Positions 16,816 through 24,942 of a stretch of DNA of 64,000 bases are shown here, piece by piece. Numbering within the stretch: the stretch's first letter is position 1; each line of letters starts with the position of its first letter. The position numbers were made by a program, and so were the translations under genes. The stretch covers positions 60,158 through 124,157 of the forward strand of contig JAAESX010000280.1 of NCBI GenBank assembly GCA_024228935.1, in the 5' to 3' direction. The stretch is from Pseudomonadota bacterium. GTDB lineage: Bacteria > Myxococcota_A > UBA796 > CAJQPC01. Under the pieces are notes generated by a model that saw only the letters and a list, made by a program, of their open reading frames with translations, did not search any database and was not told where the DNA came from.

Positions 16816-18567
16816 GTGCGAGCGGCCCTCACGAGAGCAGTGGTGCTGGGCGCAGCGGGCGGCTCCATCGAGTTCCTGCTGCGTGCCGAGGCACGTCTGG
16901 GCTTCGGCTTCTTCGACCAGCTGACGTTCCTGACGCTCGCGTGCGTCGCGGGCATCGTCGTGGCCGCTCCGTTCGGCGTCCTCGGCTGGCTCCTTCGCAA
17001 GGTGCCCCACGTCGGAGCCCGCCGCGAGGGGCTGGCTGTCGGTGCCCTCCTCGCGCTCCATCTGGCCCTCTACTACCGGTTCGAGCTCGTCCTGAACGAG
17101 TCGCTCCGAGACCCCCAGGTGTTCGGCGCCCTGGCGGCGCTCGGCCTCGCCGGGGTCCTGCTCGGGCTCGGCACGGCGCGGGCGATGGCGAAGATCGCCC
17201 CTTTCCTGCCCATCGTCGGGGCGCTCGCGGCGTTCGGCGGGCTCATCCGGGGGCTGCCGGCTGCACCCACCGACGAGGCGGGCCACAGCTTCCTGCTCGT
17301 CACCTGGGACACGACCCGACCCGACCGCCTCGGCCCCTATGGCGGCCCGGCCGACACCCCGAACCTCGACGCGCTGGCCGCCGACGGCCTGGTGTTCGAG
17401 TCCGCGGTCGCCACAGCCCCGCTGACCGAAGCCTCGCACCTGTCGATCCTCACCGGGCTCTCCACCGTCGAGCACGGCGTGGTCAGCAACGGCACGATGC
17501 TGGGCGAGCGGCCCGAGCTCCTGAGCCATCGCTTGCAGGACGCCGGGTACGTGACGGGGGCGGTCGTCGCGGGCTTCCCGCTGCACGGAAAGTACGGCTG
17601 GACCCAGGGCTTCGACGTCTACGACGACGACTTCGGACGGCTGCCCGGCTGGCACAGCCTCAGCCTGGGCCGTCTCTCGGACCAGCTCTTCCTGCCCGGC
17701 AACGCTCTGCGCGAGCGGGACGGGACGGATGGCATCCGTCGGGCGCTGACGTTCCTGGATCGGCACCGCGAGGGACGCTTCTTCCTCTGGGTCCATCTCT
17801 TCGACCCCCATGGGCCCTACGAGGCCGATGCCGGTCGCGACGCGCCTCGGACCGGGGATCCGCTCGATCTGCCCGCCTACTGGCCGCCCTACCACCGCCA
17901 GATCACCGACGTGGACTGGCTCATCGGGGCGTACGACCGCGAGCTCGAGAAGACGGATCGGCTGACCGGCGAGCTCATCGACCGGCTGGCCGACCTGGGG
18001 ATCGACGACCGGACGACGGTCATCGTCGCCGCGGACCACGGCGAGAACCTGGACGAGCACGGGGTGTTGTTCGACCACGGCGACGACCTGTACGACCCGT
18101 CGCTGATGGTGCCGCTCATCGTCCGGAGTCCGGGGGTCGAGGCGAACCGCGTGGCTTGCCAGGTGTCCACCGTGGACATCGTGCCCACCATCCTCGGAAT
18201 CGTCGGCGCACCGGACGACGCGCTGTCCGGTCGCTCGCTCATCACGCTGCCGTCGGGCTGTCCGGACGCACCGGTCGTCTCGACCACCGTCGCCGCGCGC
18301 CACGTGGACGACCCGCCCATCGACATCGGCTACCGGCTGCCGCACGAGAAGCTCATCCGGCACGGCGACACGTCGCGCGAGCCCGAGCTCTACGACCTGG
18401 TCGTCGACCCCGACGAGCTGTTCCCGGTCGAGGACGCCGAGCGGCTCGGCCTGGCCGAGGCCACCCTCGACGCGTTGCTCGCGGGCGAGGACATCGAGGC
18501 CCTGGCCGCCCCCGAGTTCGACGAGGAGTCGATCGAGGCCCTCCGCGCGCTGGGGTACATCGAGTGA
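16816..18567 (+). CDS. Membrane-anchored sulfatase-like alkaline phosphatase superfamily protein
   Basis: 583 residues from GTG 16816. About four hydrophobic segments in the first 145 residues precede the catalytic domain, so the enzyme likely faces the periplasm. The metal-binding block V-T-W-D-T-T-R-P-D-R-L and later A-D-H-G-E-N are those of the sulfatase family (PF00884). At the nucleophile position, the sulfatase C-x-P-S-R becomes T-E-A-S-H (Thr194), so formylglycine chemistry is excluded and phosphotransferase or phosphodiesterase activity is more likely. It ends in L-R-A-L-G-Y-I-E. The next AlkP gene overlaps its stop (GTGA). Confidence 0.8.
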   Translation: MRAALTRAVVLGAAGGSIEFLLRAEARLGFGFFDQLTFLTLACVAGIVVAAPFGVLGWLLRKVPHVGARREGLAVGALLALHLALYYRFELVLNESLRDPQVFGALAALGLAGVLLGLGTARAMAKIAPFLPIVGALAAFGGLIRGLPAAPTDEAGHSFLLVTWDTTRPDRLGPYGGPADTPNLDALAADGLVFESAVATAPLTEASHLSILTGLSTVEHGVVSNGTMLGERPELLSHRLQDAGYVTGAVVAGFPLHGKYGWTQGFDVYDDDFGRLPGWHSLSLGRLSDQLFLPGNALRERDGTDGIRRALTFLDRHREGRFFLWVHLFDPHGPYEADAGRDAPRTGDPLDLPAYWPPYHRQITDVDWLIGAYDRELEKTDRLTGELIDRLADLGIDDRTTVIVAADHGENLDEHGVLFDHGDDLYDPSLMVPLIVRSPGVEANRVACQVSTVDIVPTILGIVGAPDDALSGRSLITLPSGCPDAPVVSTTVAARHVDDPPIDIGYRLPHEKLIRHGDTSREPELYDLVVDPDELFPVEDAERLGLAEATLDALLAGEDIEALAAPEFDEESIEALRALGYIE

Positions 18568-20465
18568 ACTGGCTCCGCGACCCCGCTCGACGCTGGCTCC
18601 GCGTCGTCCAGCTCGCCGTCGGCATCGGCTTCGTGGCCGGCGGCTTCGAGATGGTGCAGATCGTCTCGCTGCTCAAGCTCGAGCTCACCCCCGGCCAGGG
18701 CGTCTCGCTGGGCTTGCTGTCGCTCGCGTGCGGCGTCCTGCTGGCGGTCACCTGCGCGCTCCCGGTCGGTGTCGTCGTCCAGCTCGTGCTGAAGAAGAAG
18801 CTCGACTCCCAGGCGTACGCCGCGGGCATGGCGGGGACCGCGTTCCTCGTCGGCGGCTTCTTCCTGTGGCACGCCTCGAGTGACATGTGGGCCCAGGGGC
18901 GGGGATGGCTCCCCGTCGCCGCGATGGCGCTCTGTCCGGTCGGCGTCGGCGGCGTGGTCTGGTTCAACGCCGGGTACTGGGGGCGCCGTGAAGAGATCGG
19001 CTCCACCTCGAAGCTCGGCTGGGCCGGCGTCTCGCTGCTGCTGGGGCTCGGTCTGGTCGGTGTGGCGACGATGCTCGCCTCGGGCAAGAGCTACGGCTCG
19101 GCCAAGGCGCTGTCGGGCGACCCGAACGTCCTGCTCGTGACCATCGACACGCTCCGGCGAGACCACGTCTCGACCTACGACACGAACGGCTCCCCGGCAC
19201 TCACGCCGAACCTCGATGCCCTTGGGGAGCGAGGCATCGTCTACCTGGACGCGGTGACGCCGACGCCGGAGACCACCCCGGCCCACGCCTCGCTGATGAC
19301 CACGCTGCACCCGCTGCGGCACGAGGTGCTGAGCAACGCCGGCCAGCTCTCCCGCGGTCACGTGACCCTGGCCGAGCGGCTCGAGGACGAGGGCTACGCG
19401 ACCGCGGCCTTCGTGTCGTCGTTCGCGGTCCGCGGCCAGACGGGCCTGTCGCAGGGCTTCCAGCTCTACGACGACGACTTCGCTCCGGTGCGCGGCCTGA
19501 CGCAGATCCTCCTGGTCGAGTACGGCATCGCCGGGATCATGTGGAGCCGTCAGCCCCAGCTCGTGCCGTGGCTCCTCGAGCGGGACGGGGACGACACGGT
19601 CGCGCTCGCCAACGACTTCATCGAGCGCCAGGGCGACAAGCCGTGGTTCGTCTGGGTCCACCTGTTCGAGCCTCATGCGCCGTACGAGAGTGACGACGCG
19701 ACGGTCGACCACCGCGCCTTGCTGGCGGATCCGTCGCACGCGTACACCGACTCCCAGGTCGCGGAGCTGCGCAGGGTCTACGCCCAGGAAGTCCAGGACG
19801 CCGACCGGCTGTTCGGCGAGCTGGTCGCCAAGGTCGACGAGCTCGGGGCCACCGACCGCACGATGGTCGTCGTGGTCGCCGATCACGGCGAGAGCCTGGG
19901 TGAGCACGACATCCAGTTCCACCACCACGGTCTGTACGAGGAGGTCGTCCAGATCCCGCTCATCGTCTCGGCGCCTGGTCTGACCATCGCCGAGAAGCGG
20001 GTCCCGCATCAGATCCGCATCATGGACATCGCTCCGGGTGTCCTCCGGTACATCAAGCTCGACCCGCTCGAGCCGACCGAGGGCGTCGACCTGCTCGGGT
20101 ACGCCCAGCGCGTGCGGAAGAAGTCGCTCGTCGCCGACCTGCTGGGTCGCGAGACCTCGGCCCTGGACGCCGGCTGCCTGCTGGGCCTTCGGGCGCCATC
20201 GAAGCTCGCGCCGCTCGAGGGGCAGGAGCCCGAGGACGCCGGGGAAGGGCGCGTGAAGTACATCGTGCGACCCGACGACGAGCAGCAGGAGTTCTTCGAC
20301 CTGATCGCTGACCCGCGTGAGCAGGAGAACGCGCTGGAGCTCCAGTCCGAGGCTGCCGCCGCGGCGCTGTCGCGGCTGCGCCCCAGCTTCCAGGCGGGCT
20401 GCGGTGTGCTCCCGGGTCAGTCCGACCTGCGCGCGCTCGAAGCGCTCGGGTACGTCGAGGAGTGA
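18564..20465 (+). CDS. Second membrane-anchored sulfatase-like AlkP superfamily protein
   Basis: 633 residues from GTG 18564, overlapping the previous stop. Roughly five N-terminal membrane segments (residues 15-170) precede the AlkP domain. The metal-binding motif is V-T-I-D-T-L-R-R-D-H, the nucleophile position is T-T-P-A-H (Thr237), and the late metal motif is A-D-H-G-E-S followed by a His-rich F-H-H-H-G. It ends in L-E-A-L-G-Y-V-E-E. As for its neighbour, the Thr and membrane topology suggest transfer of a phospho-group rather than sulfate hydrolysis. It is a paralogue of the gene before it, but too diverged to be a recent duplication. It overlaps the YfhO-like gene by 4 bp. Confidence 0.8.
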   Translation: MNWLRDPARRWLRVVQLAVGIGFVAGGFEMVQIVSLLKLELTPGQGVSLGLLSLACGVLLAVTCALPVGVVVQLVLKKKLDSQAYAAGMAGTAFLVGGFFLWHASSDMWAQGRGWLPVAAMALCPVGVGGVVWFNAGYWGRREEIGSTSKLGWAGVSLLLGLGLVGVATMLASGKSYGSAKALSGDPNVLLVTIDTLRRDHVSTYDTNGSPALTPNLDALGERGIVYLDAVTPTPETTPAHASLMTTLHPLRHEVLSNAGQLSRGHVTLAERLEDEGYATAAFVSSFAVRGQTGLSQGFQLYDDDFAPVRGLTQILLVEYGIAGIMWSRQPQLVPWLLERDGDDTVALANDFIERQGDKPWFVWVHLFEPHAPYESDDATVDHRALLADPSHAYTDSQVAELRRVYAQEVQDADRLFGELVAKVDELGATDRTMVVVVADHGESLGEHDIQFHHHGLYEEVVQIPLIVSAPGLTIAEKRVPHQIRIMDIAPGVLRYIKLDPLEPTEGVDLLGYAQRVRKKSLVADLLGRETSALDAGCLLGLRAPSKLAPLEGQEPEDAGEGRVKYIVRPDDEQQEFFDLIADPREQENALELQSEAAAAALSRLRPSFQAGCGVLPGQSDLRALEALGYVEE

Positions 20466-22585
20466 AGCGGGCCGACGCCTGGTCCATCGTGGCGCTCGTC
20501 GTGGGCGTCGTGGTCCAGACGCCCGGCGTGCTGATCGGACAGGTGTTCTGGTCGCACGACCTGCGGCACCACCATCACCCCTGGCGGGACTGGGCCGCGG
20601 GTCGGTGGGCGAGCGGCGAGCTGCCGCTGTGGGCAGGCGACGTCGGGGGCGGCTTTCCGCTGATGGCGGACGGTCAGGCCGGTGTCTTCTACCCGCCGAA
20701 CATCGTGCTGGGCCTGCTCCTGACGAGCGCCCACGCGCTGACCGTCAGCATCGTGCTGCACGGCGTCCTGGCCGCTGTCGGCGTCTTCTGGCTGTGCCGC
20801 AAGCTGGGCCGGACCCACGAGGCCGCCGTGCTGGCTGGCCTCGCGTACGCCCTGTCCGGGTTCGTCGTCGCGCATGTGACCTACGCCGGGTTCCATGCGG
20901 TCGCGGCCTGGCTCCCTTGGCTGATCGGCGTGACGCTGTCGCTCCGCACCTCGCGCCAGTCCGGGCTCTTCGCCCTGATCACGGCGCTCTGTCTCACCGC
21001 CGGGCACCCGCAGGCCGCGGTCATCGCGCTCGCGACCGCCGCCTTGGTCTGGCTCACCCGGCGCCCGGGCTCGTTCTGGCTGGCGCTGGGTGGGGCGGCC
21101 ATCGGGGTCTTCGGAGCGACGCCGCAGCTCGTCGCGAGCTGGGAGCTGACCGGGTTCTCCGAGCGCGAGGGCGGGGTGGTGCCGGGCTTCGCCAACATCG
21201 GCTCGCTGCCCCCGTGGGAGCTCCCGAACCTGGCCTTCCCTCGGTTCTGGGGCTGGGAGCGACCCGCCGACATCGCGCTCACCTACACCCACAAGGGCGC
21301 GGCCTACTTCGGCAGCGGTGAGAACCACTGGGAGGACTGCCTGTACCTGGGCTGGCCCGTCATCCTGCTCGTCTTGTTGAGCTGGCGCGCGCCGCGCCTG
21401 TGGAAGGCGCTGGCGACTGGGGGCCTCGTGCTCGCGCTCGGCAAGTACACGCCAGCGTGGTGGATCCTCCAGCAGATCCCGCCGTTCGACCACTTCCGCT
21501 TTCCGGCCCGGTTCGGGATGGTGGCCACGCTCGGCTTTGCAGTCCTGGCGTCCTGGGCCCTCGACCACGTGGACCGGGTGCGGCTCGAGCGGCTGGCGCT
21601 CGGCGCCATCGGGATTCTTGTGCTCGGCGGGGTGGTCGGCTGGGGGGCGCTGGCGCTCGTCCCGCCCGAGGCTGTGCCTCTGGAGGCCGTCCGGGCCCAG
21701 GCCATCCACGAGGGCCTGGGCTACGACATGACCTGGGGGCTGCTCCTGCCGATCGGCAGCCTCATCGCCCTGTTCCTGCTCTCGCGTTTCAGCGGCCAGC
21801 GGTTCTCACGCGCGGTGGTCGTCGTCCTGTTCCTGGACCTGTCGATCGGGCTGGCCGGGTACAACCCCACGGTCCCTGCCGCGACGGTCCAGGACCCCGG
21901 TGGGTTCGACGAGCTGAAGGACACGCCCTGGCGGGTGGCGACGGTCGACCGGGTCCAGCCGACCGAGCTCGACAAGCGGCTCCTGGCCAGCTCGCTCGGC
22001 CTGCTGTGGGGGACGCGCGACGTCATCGTCATGTCGCCGCTCCGGATGCCGCGCCACGAGGAGCTCCTGGCCCAGGCCGGTCTCGACGTCGGGCTCGACC
22101 ACGGCGTCGTGCAGGCTCGGAGGCTCGAGGAGAACCTGGATGTCGCCCGACGCTTCGCCATCCGTTGGTACCTGACCGTTCACGAGCTGGACCACCCCGA
22201 CCTGGAGCTGATCCGGGACGAAGCGGGCGTGCGTCTCTACGAGGACCGGGCTCCTCGGCCGATGCTCTGGACGTCTTCCGAGCACGCCGCCGACCCGCTG
22301 ACGTTCAGCGACGAGGAGCACAGCTGGCGGGTCACGGTGCGCGAGCCATCGAGGCTCGTGCACAGCGAGACCTGGTACCCCGGCTGGGAGGTCACCCTCG
22401 ACGGCGAGCCGGCCGAGCTCGAGCGGGAAGGGGACCACCAGGCCGTCCAGGTCCCCGCGGGCATCCACGAGGTCGCGTTCCGGTACGCGCCCGGCTGGAG
22501 GTGGACCTGGATCCTCTGGGCGCTGGTGTGGCCCATCGGGCTCGGTCTCGTCGTCGGTCGCCGTCGCATGACACGGATGTCGTGA
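20462..22585 (+). CDS. YfhO-family integral membrane protein
   Basis: 707 residues from GTG 20462, overlapping the previous stop. At least ten hydrophobic segments fill residues 10-460, followed by a soluble C-terminal part. The pattern HDLRHHHHPWRDWAAGRWASGELPLWAGD, then LMADGQAGVFYPPNIV, matches the N-terminal region of YfhO-like GT-C type membrane proteins, which have been linked to lipid-linked glycosylation of surface polymers in Firmicutes. The C-terminal region (TWYPGWEVTLDG) resembles the YfhO tail. Coupling to two AlkP-type membrane proteins suggests joint modification of an envelope glycan or lipid. The substrate is unknown. Confidence 0.82.
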   Translation: MKRADAWSIVALVVGVVVQTPGVLIGQVFWSHDLRHHHHPWRDWAAGRWASGELPLWAGDVGGGFPLMADGQAGVFYPPNIVLGLLLTSAHALTVSIVLHGVLAAVGVFWLCRKLGRTHEAAVLAGLAYALSGFVVAHVTYAGFHAVAAWLPWLIGVTLSLRTSRQSGLFALITALCLTAGHPQAAVIALATAALVWLTRRPGSFWLALGGAAIGVFGATPQLVASWELTGFSEREGGVVPGFANIGSLPPWELPNLAFPRFWGWERPADIALTYTHKGAAYFGSGENHWEDCLYLGWPVILLVLLSWRAPRLWKALATGGLVLALGKYTPAWWILQQIPPFDHFRFPARFGMVATLGFAVLASWALDHVDRVRLERLALGAIGILVLGGVVGWGALALVPPEAVPLEAVRAQAIHEGLGYDMTWGLLLPIGSLIALFLLSRFSGQRFSRAVVVVLFLDLSIGLAGYNPTVPAATVQDPGGFDELKDTPWRVATVDRVQPTELDKRLLASSLGLLWGTRDVIVMSPLRMPRHEELLAQAGLDVGLDHGVVQARRLEENLDVARRFAIRWYLTVHELDHPDLELIRDEAGVRLYEDRAPRPMLWTSSEHAADPLTFSDEEHSWRVTVREPSRLVHSETWYPGWEVTLDGEPAELEREGDHQAVQVPAGIHEVAFRYAPGWRWTWILWALVWPIGLGLVVGRRRMTRMS

Positions 22586-22636
22586 ATCGGAGACACCCCG
22601 ACCTCGAGATCCGCATGTTAGCGGTGTCCGCGAGGT

Positions 22637-22652
22637 TGGCACGTGCCTTGCT
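22637..22652 (+). promoter_or_regulatory. Sigma-54 (-24/-12) promoter
   Basis: TGGCAC-N5-TTGCT with exactly 10 bp between the GG and GC dinucleotides matches the sigma-54 consensus. It lies 35 bp before the ATG of the first tandem lipoprotein. No enhancer-binding protein is encoded in this window. Confidence 0.8.
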
Positions 22653-22686
22653 TCGACCTCCGGCAACCCCCGTAGGAGTCAACGCC

Positions 22687-23460
22687 ATGCGAAACGTCGC
22701 ACTCGGAACCCTCGCACTCTCCCTGGCCGCCTCGACCGGCTGCACCTTCGTCGGCGGCGCCCTCATGGGCCAGGGCCTGTGGGGCGAGGAGCCTGTGTTC
22801 ATCGGCGCCGAGCCCGGAATGGCGGGCACGAGCGCTGTCTGCCTCGGCACCGACGCGCCGGACGTCGAGATCGCCGACGACTACCTCCTGCGAGGCCGCG
22901 TCCTCACCCGGGACGCCTACGACAGCGCGCCCGAGCAGGGCTTCGACAACGTGGTTCCTTGTGAGAACCCGGTCGAGCGCAGCCTGCAGCTCGAGGACGA
23001 GAACGGCAACGTCTGGACCATCGGGTACGCCTGGATCGACCAGGACTGGGACGCGACCCCGGCCATCTGGGTCGACCGAGGCGAGCAGGTCGAGATCCTG
23101 GTCCGCGCTCCCATGGACAACACCGCGGCGGGCCTCGTGGTCTACGACCGGCACGACAGCGCCATCTACGCGCTCGAGTCCGGCATCGGTGGCCGCGCCC
23201 TCGAAGACGGCGACATCGGCAGCCTGCGGGTGTCCGAGGACGGCGTCGTGGGCGAGTCCAGTGGCGACTGCGGCGACACCGAGCACCTGTCCGTCGAGTT
23301 CGAGTCGGACTCGGACCGCCTCGTGATGTACCCCCAGGAGGACCGCGGCATGGAGGTCGATGGCGACTACCTCACGGTCTGCAGCATCGAGTCCTTCCGG
23401 TACGTCGACGGCGACTGCGACGAGGACAGCGCCGAGGTCAGCTGGGTCGTCTTCAAGTAG
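22687..23460 (+). CDS. Tandem paralogous lipoprotein A (sigma-54-controlled)
   Basis: 257 residues. The signal peptide ends in a slightly atypical lipobox S-T-G-C, so the protein is probably a lipoprotein. The remainder is Asp/Glu-rich with paired Cys residues (SAVCLG, VVPCE, GDCGD, TVCS) and no recognised domain. It is clearly paralogous to the next gene: shared blocks include GCTFVGGAL, VCLG, PCE, IGYAW and a common C-terminal V-x-F-K, and both are 257 residues. The promoter is a consensus sigma-54 site, with AGGAG 8 bp before the ATG. Sigma-54 control suggests expression under a specific signal such as nitrogen status, development or surface growth; which one is not shown. Confidence 0.75.
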   Translation: MRNVALGTLALSLAASTGCTFVGGALMGQGLWGEEPVFIGAEPGMAGTSAVCLGTDAPDVEIADDYLLRGRVLTRDAYDSAPEQGFDNVVPCENPVERSLQLEDENGNVWTIGYAWIDQDWDATPAIWVDRGEQVEILVRAPMDNTAAGLVVYDRHDSAIYALESGIGGRALEDGDIGSLRVSEDGVVGESSGDCGDTEHLSVEFESDSDRLVMYPQEDRGMEVDGDYLTVCSIESFRYVDGDCDEDSAEVSWVVFK

Positions 23461-23481
23461 ACGGCCTCGAATGACGCTGCG

Positions 23482-23525
23482 AAGCGCCGTGGATGTCCAG
23501 TAGACTGGGCATCCACGGCGCTTTT
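23482..23525 (+). terminator. Intrinsic terminator between tandem paralogues
   Basis: A perfect 12-bp stem (GCGCCGTGGATG, 23484-23495, with CATCCACGGCGC, 23510-23521) extended by CCAG/CTGG with a TAGA loop, followed by TTTTGTCTT. It sits only about 20 bp before the next gene's ATG, so it could act as an attenuator as well as a terminator. Confidence 0.85.
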
Positions 23526-23541
23526 GTCTTCTGGAGTCCGC

Positions 23542-24315
23542 ATGCGCAAGCTCGCTCTCGCTTCCACCCTCGCTCTCTCGCTCACCGGCTGCACGTTCGT
23601 CGGAGGTGCGCTCTACGGCAGCGCCCAGTGGGGTGACGACTTCGGAATGGGACTCGCAGATGGGTACGCGCTCGCCACCCTCGGCAGCGGCACCTCGGTG
23701 GTCTGCCTGGGCTCGGACATCGAGGTCCCGGCGGACCAGGACCTGTTCGAGATCCGCGGCGAGGTTGTCTCGGACGAGATGATCTCCGTGGACGTCGGCA
23801 ACGTGATCCCCTGCGAGCAGGACCCGGCTCGCGTGCTCACCGTGGTCGACGGCGACGGCGCCACCTGGGAGATCGGGTACGCCTGGTACGCGGCCGACGG
23901 GTACGACCTGACGCCGGTCCCGGACCTGGTCGAGGGCCAGCAGGTGATGGTCACCGTGCGCCAGGGCGCGTCGGGAGCCGACAGCACCTCGGCGGGCTTC
24001 GTGGTCGACAGCTCCCGCGACATGATCTACGCGATGGAGGCCGGCCACGGCGAAGCGGGGCTCGCGTCGGGTGACATCGCTGATCTGGACGTCTCCGCCA
24101 CCCGCGAAGCCGGCTCGATCGAGAGTGACTGCGGCGAGAACATCCCGCTCATCATCGACTTCGAGTCCAGCTCGGACGCCTTGTCGCTCTACCCGGGCGA
24201 GGACGCCGGCATGGAGATCGACGGCGAGTACTACGTGACCTGCAACATCAACAGCCTGCAGGTGGCCGACGACTGCGAAGACGACGGCGAGATCTCGTAC
24301 GTCCTCTTCAAGTAG
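23542..24315 (+). CDS. Tandem paralogous lipoprotein B
   Basis: 257 residues from ATG 23542 (GGAG 7 bp upstream), although the frame opens earlier at 23524. The signal peptide MRKLALASTLALSLTGC ends in a good lipobox (L-T-G-C). It is the paralogue of the preceding lipoprotein, with the same length, Cys spacing and C-terminal V-L-F-K, and is also highly acidic. A strong hairpin terminator lies just upstream, so it either has its own promoter within the short spacer or depends on read-through. Function unknown. No similar gene is seen elsewhere in the window. Confidence 0.75.
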   Translation: MRKLALASTLALSLTGCTFVGGALYGSAQWGDDFGMGLADGYALATLGSGTSVVCLGSDIEVPADQDLFEIRGEVVSDEMISVDVGNVIPCEQDPARVLTVVDGDGATWEIGYAWYAADGYDLTPVPDLVEGQQVMVTVRQGASGADSTSAGFVVDSSRDMIYAMEAGHGEAGLASGDIADLDVSATREAGSIESDCGENIPLIIDFESSSDALSLYPGEDAGMEIDGEYYVTCNINSLQVADDCEDDGEISYVLFK

Positions 24316-24339
24316 GACCGCTCGCGATAGGACCGGGGC

Positions 24340-24942
24340 ATGCCCCTCCGACTCGATGGCGTCATGGTGCTCGGAAAGGAGCTCCGCCGGTTCCCCTGGC
24401 GAGCCCTGCGTGAGCTGCGTGCCCGCTCGGCGGCGCTGAACGTCGCGCTGCGGGACGGCGCTCGGATGGGCTTCGCCCTCGAGGCGCACCTGAAGGGCCA
24501 GGAGCACAGCGGCTCCCAGTTGGTCGTCGACGCGCTCGAGGAGCTGGGCGCCGACCTGTCCAAGGTCGTGGTCGACCAGATCACGCGCAGCACCCGGGAA
24601 GAGGTCCGCCTGGCCCAGCGGCTGGCCTTCGAGCATGGGCTGTCCCGCATCGCGCTGATCACGCACGGCTACCACGTGGACCGCGTGCGTCGGTACGTCG
24701 ACGAGACGTTCCCGAAGCCGGGGCAGGGCGTCGTCTTGACCCCGGAGACGTTCCTCCAGCGAGCGCAGGGGGTCGAGCGACAGTGGATCGAGGCCGCCAC
24801 GCCCGACGAGGCCGTCTATGCCGAAGAGGCCCGGGCTGAGCTGCTCCTCGGGGGGATGTCACGAGCGCTCTCGGTCCTGCCGCGTTGTCTGGCCTGGGAC
24901 ATCGAGGTCCAGGTCGGAGGGCTCTACCGCTCGGTGACCTGA
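24340..24942 (+). CDS. DUF218 (YdcF/SanA-like) protein
   Basis: 200 residues. The segment SGSQLVVDALEELGADLSKVVVDQITRSTREEVRLAQRLA, followed by IALITHGYHVDRVRRYV, is the DUF218/YdcF pattern, in which members include SanA and ElyC (envelope-related). No membrane segment is apparent, unlike ElyC. The ATG at 24340 is the first in frame after the lipoprotein. Its 3' end overlaps the end of the histidine kinase gene on the opposite strand by 19 bp. A role in envelope biogenesis is suggested only by family and by the neighbouring lipoproteins. Confidence 0.72.
   Translation: MPLRLDGVMVLGKELRRFPWRALRELRARSAALNVALRDGARMGFALEAHLKGQEHSGSQLVVDALEELGADLSKVVVDQITRSTREEVRLAQRLAFEHGLSRIALITHGYHVDRVRRYVDETFPKPGQGVVLTPETFLQRAQGVERQWIEAATPDEAVYAEEARAELLLGGMSRALSVLPRCLAWDIEVQVGGLYRSVT

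Noticed and set aside
16744..18363. Upstream extension of prfC
   Set aside because: The extension is antisense to the sulfatase-like gene; RF3 begins at 16743 with a family-typical N-terminus.
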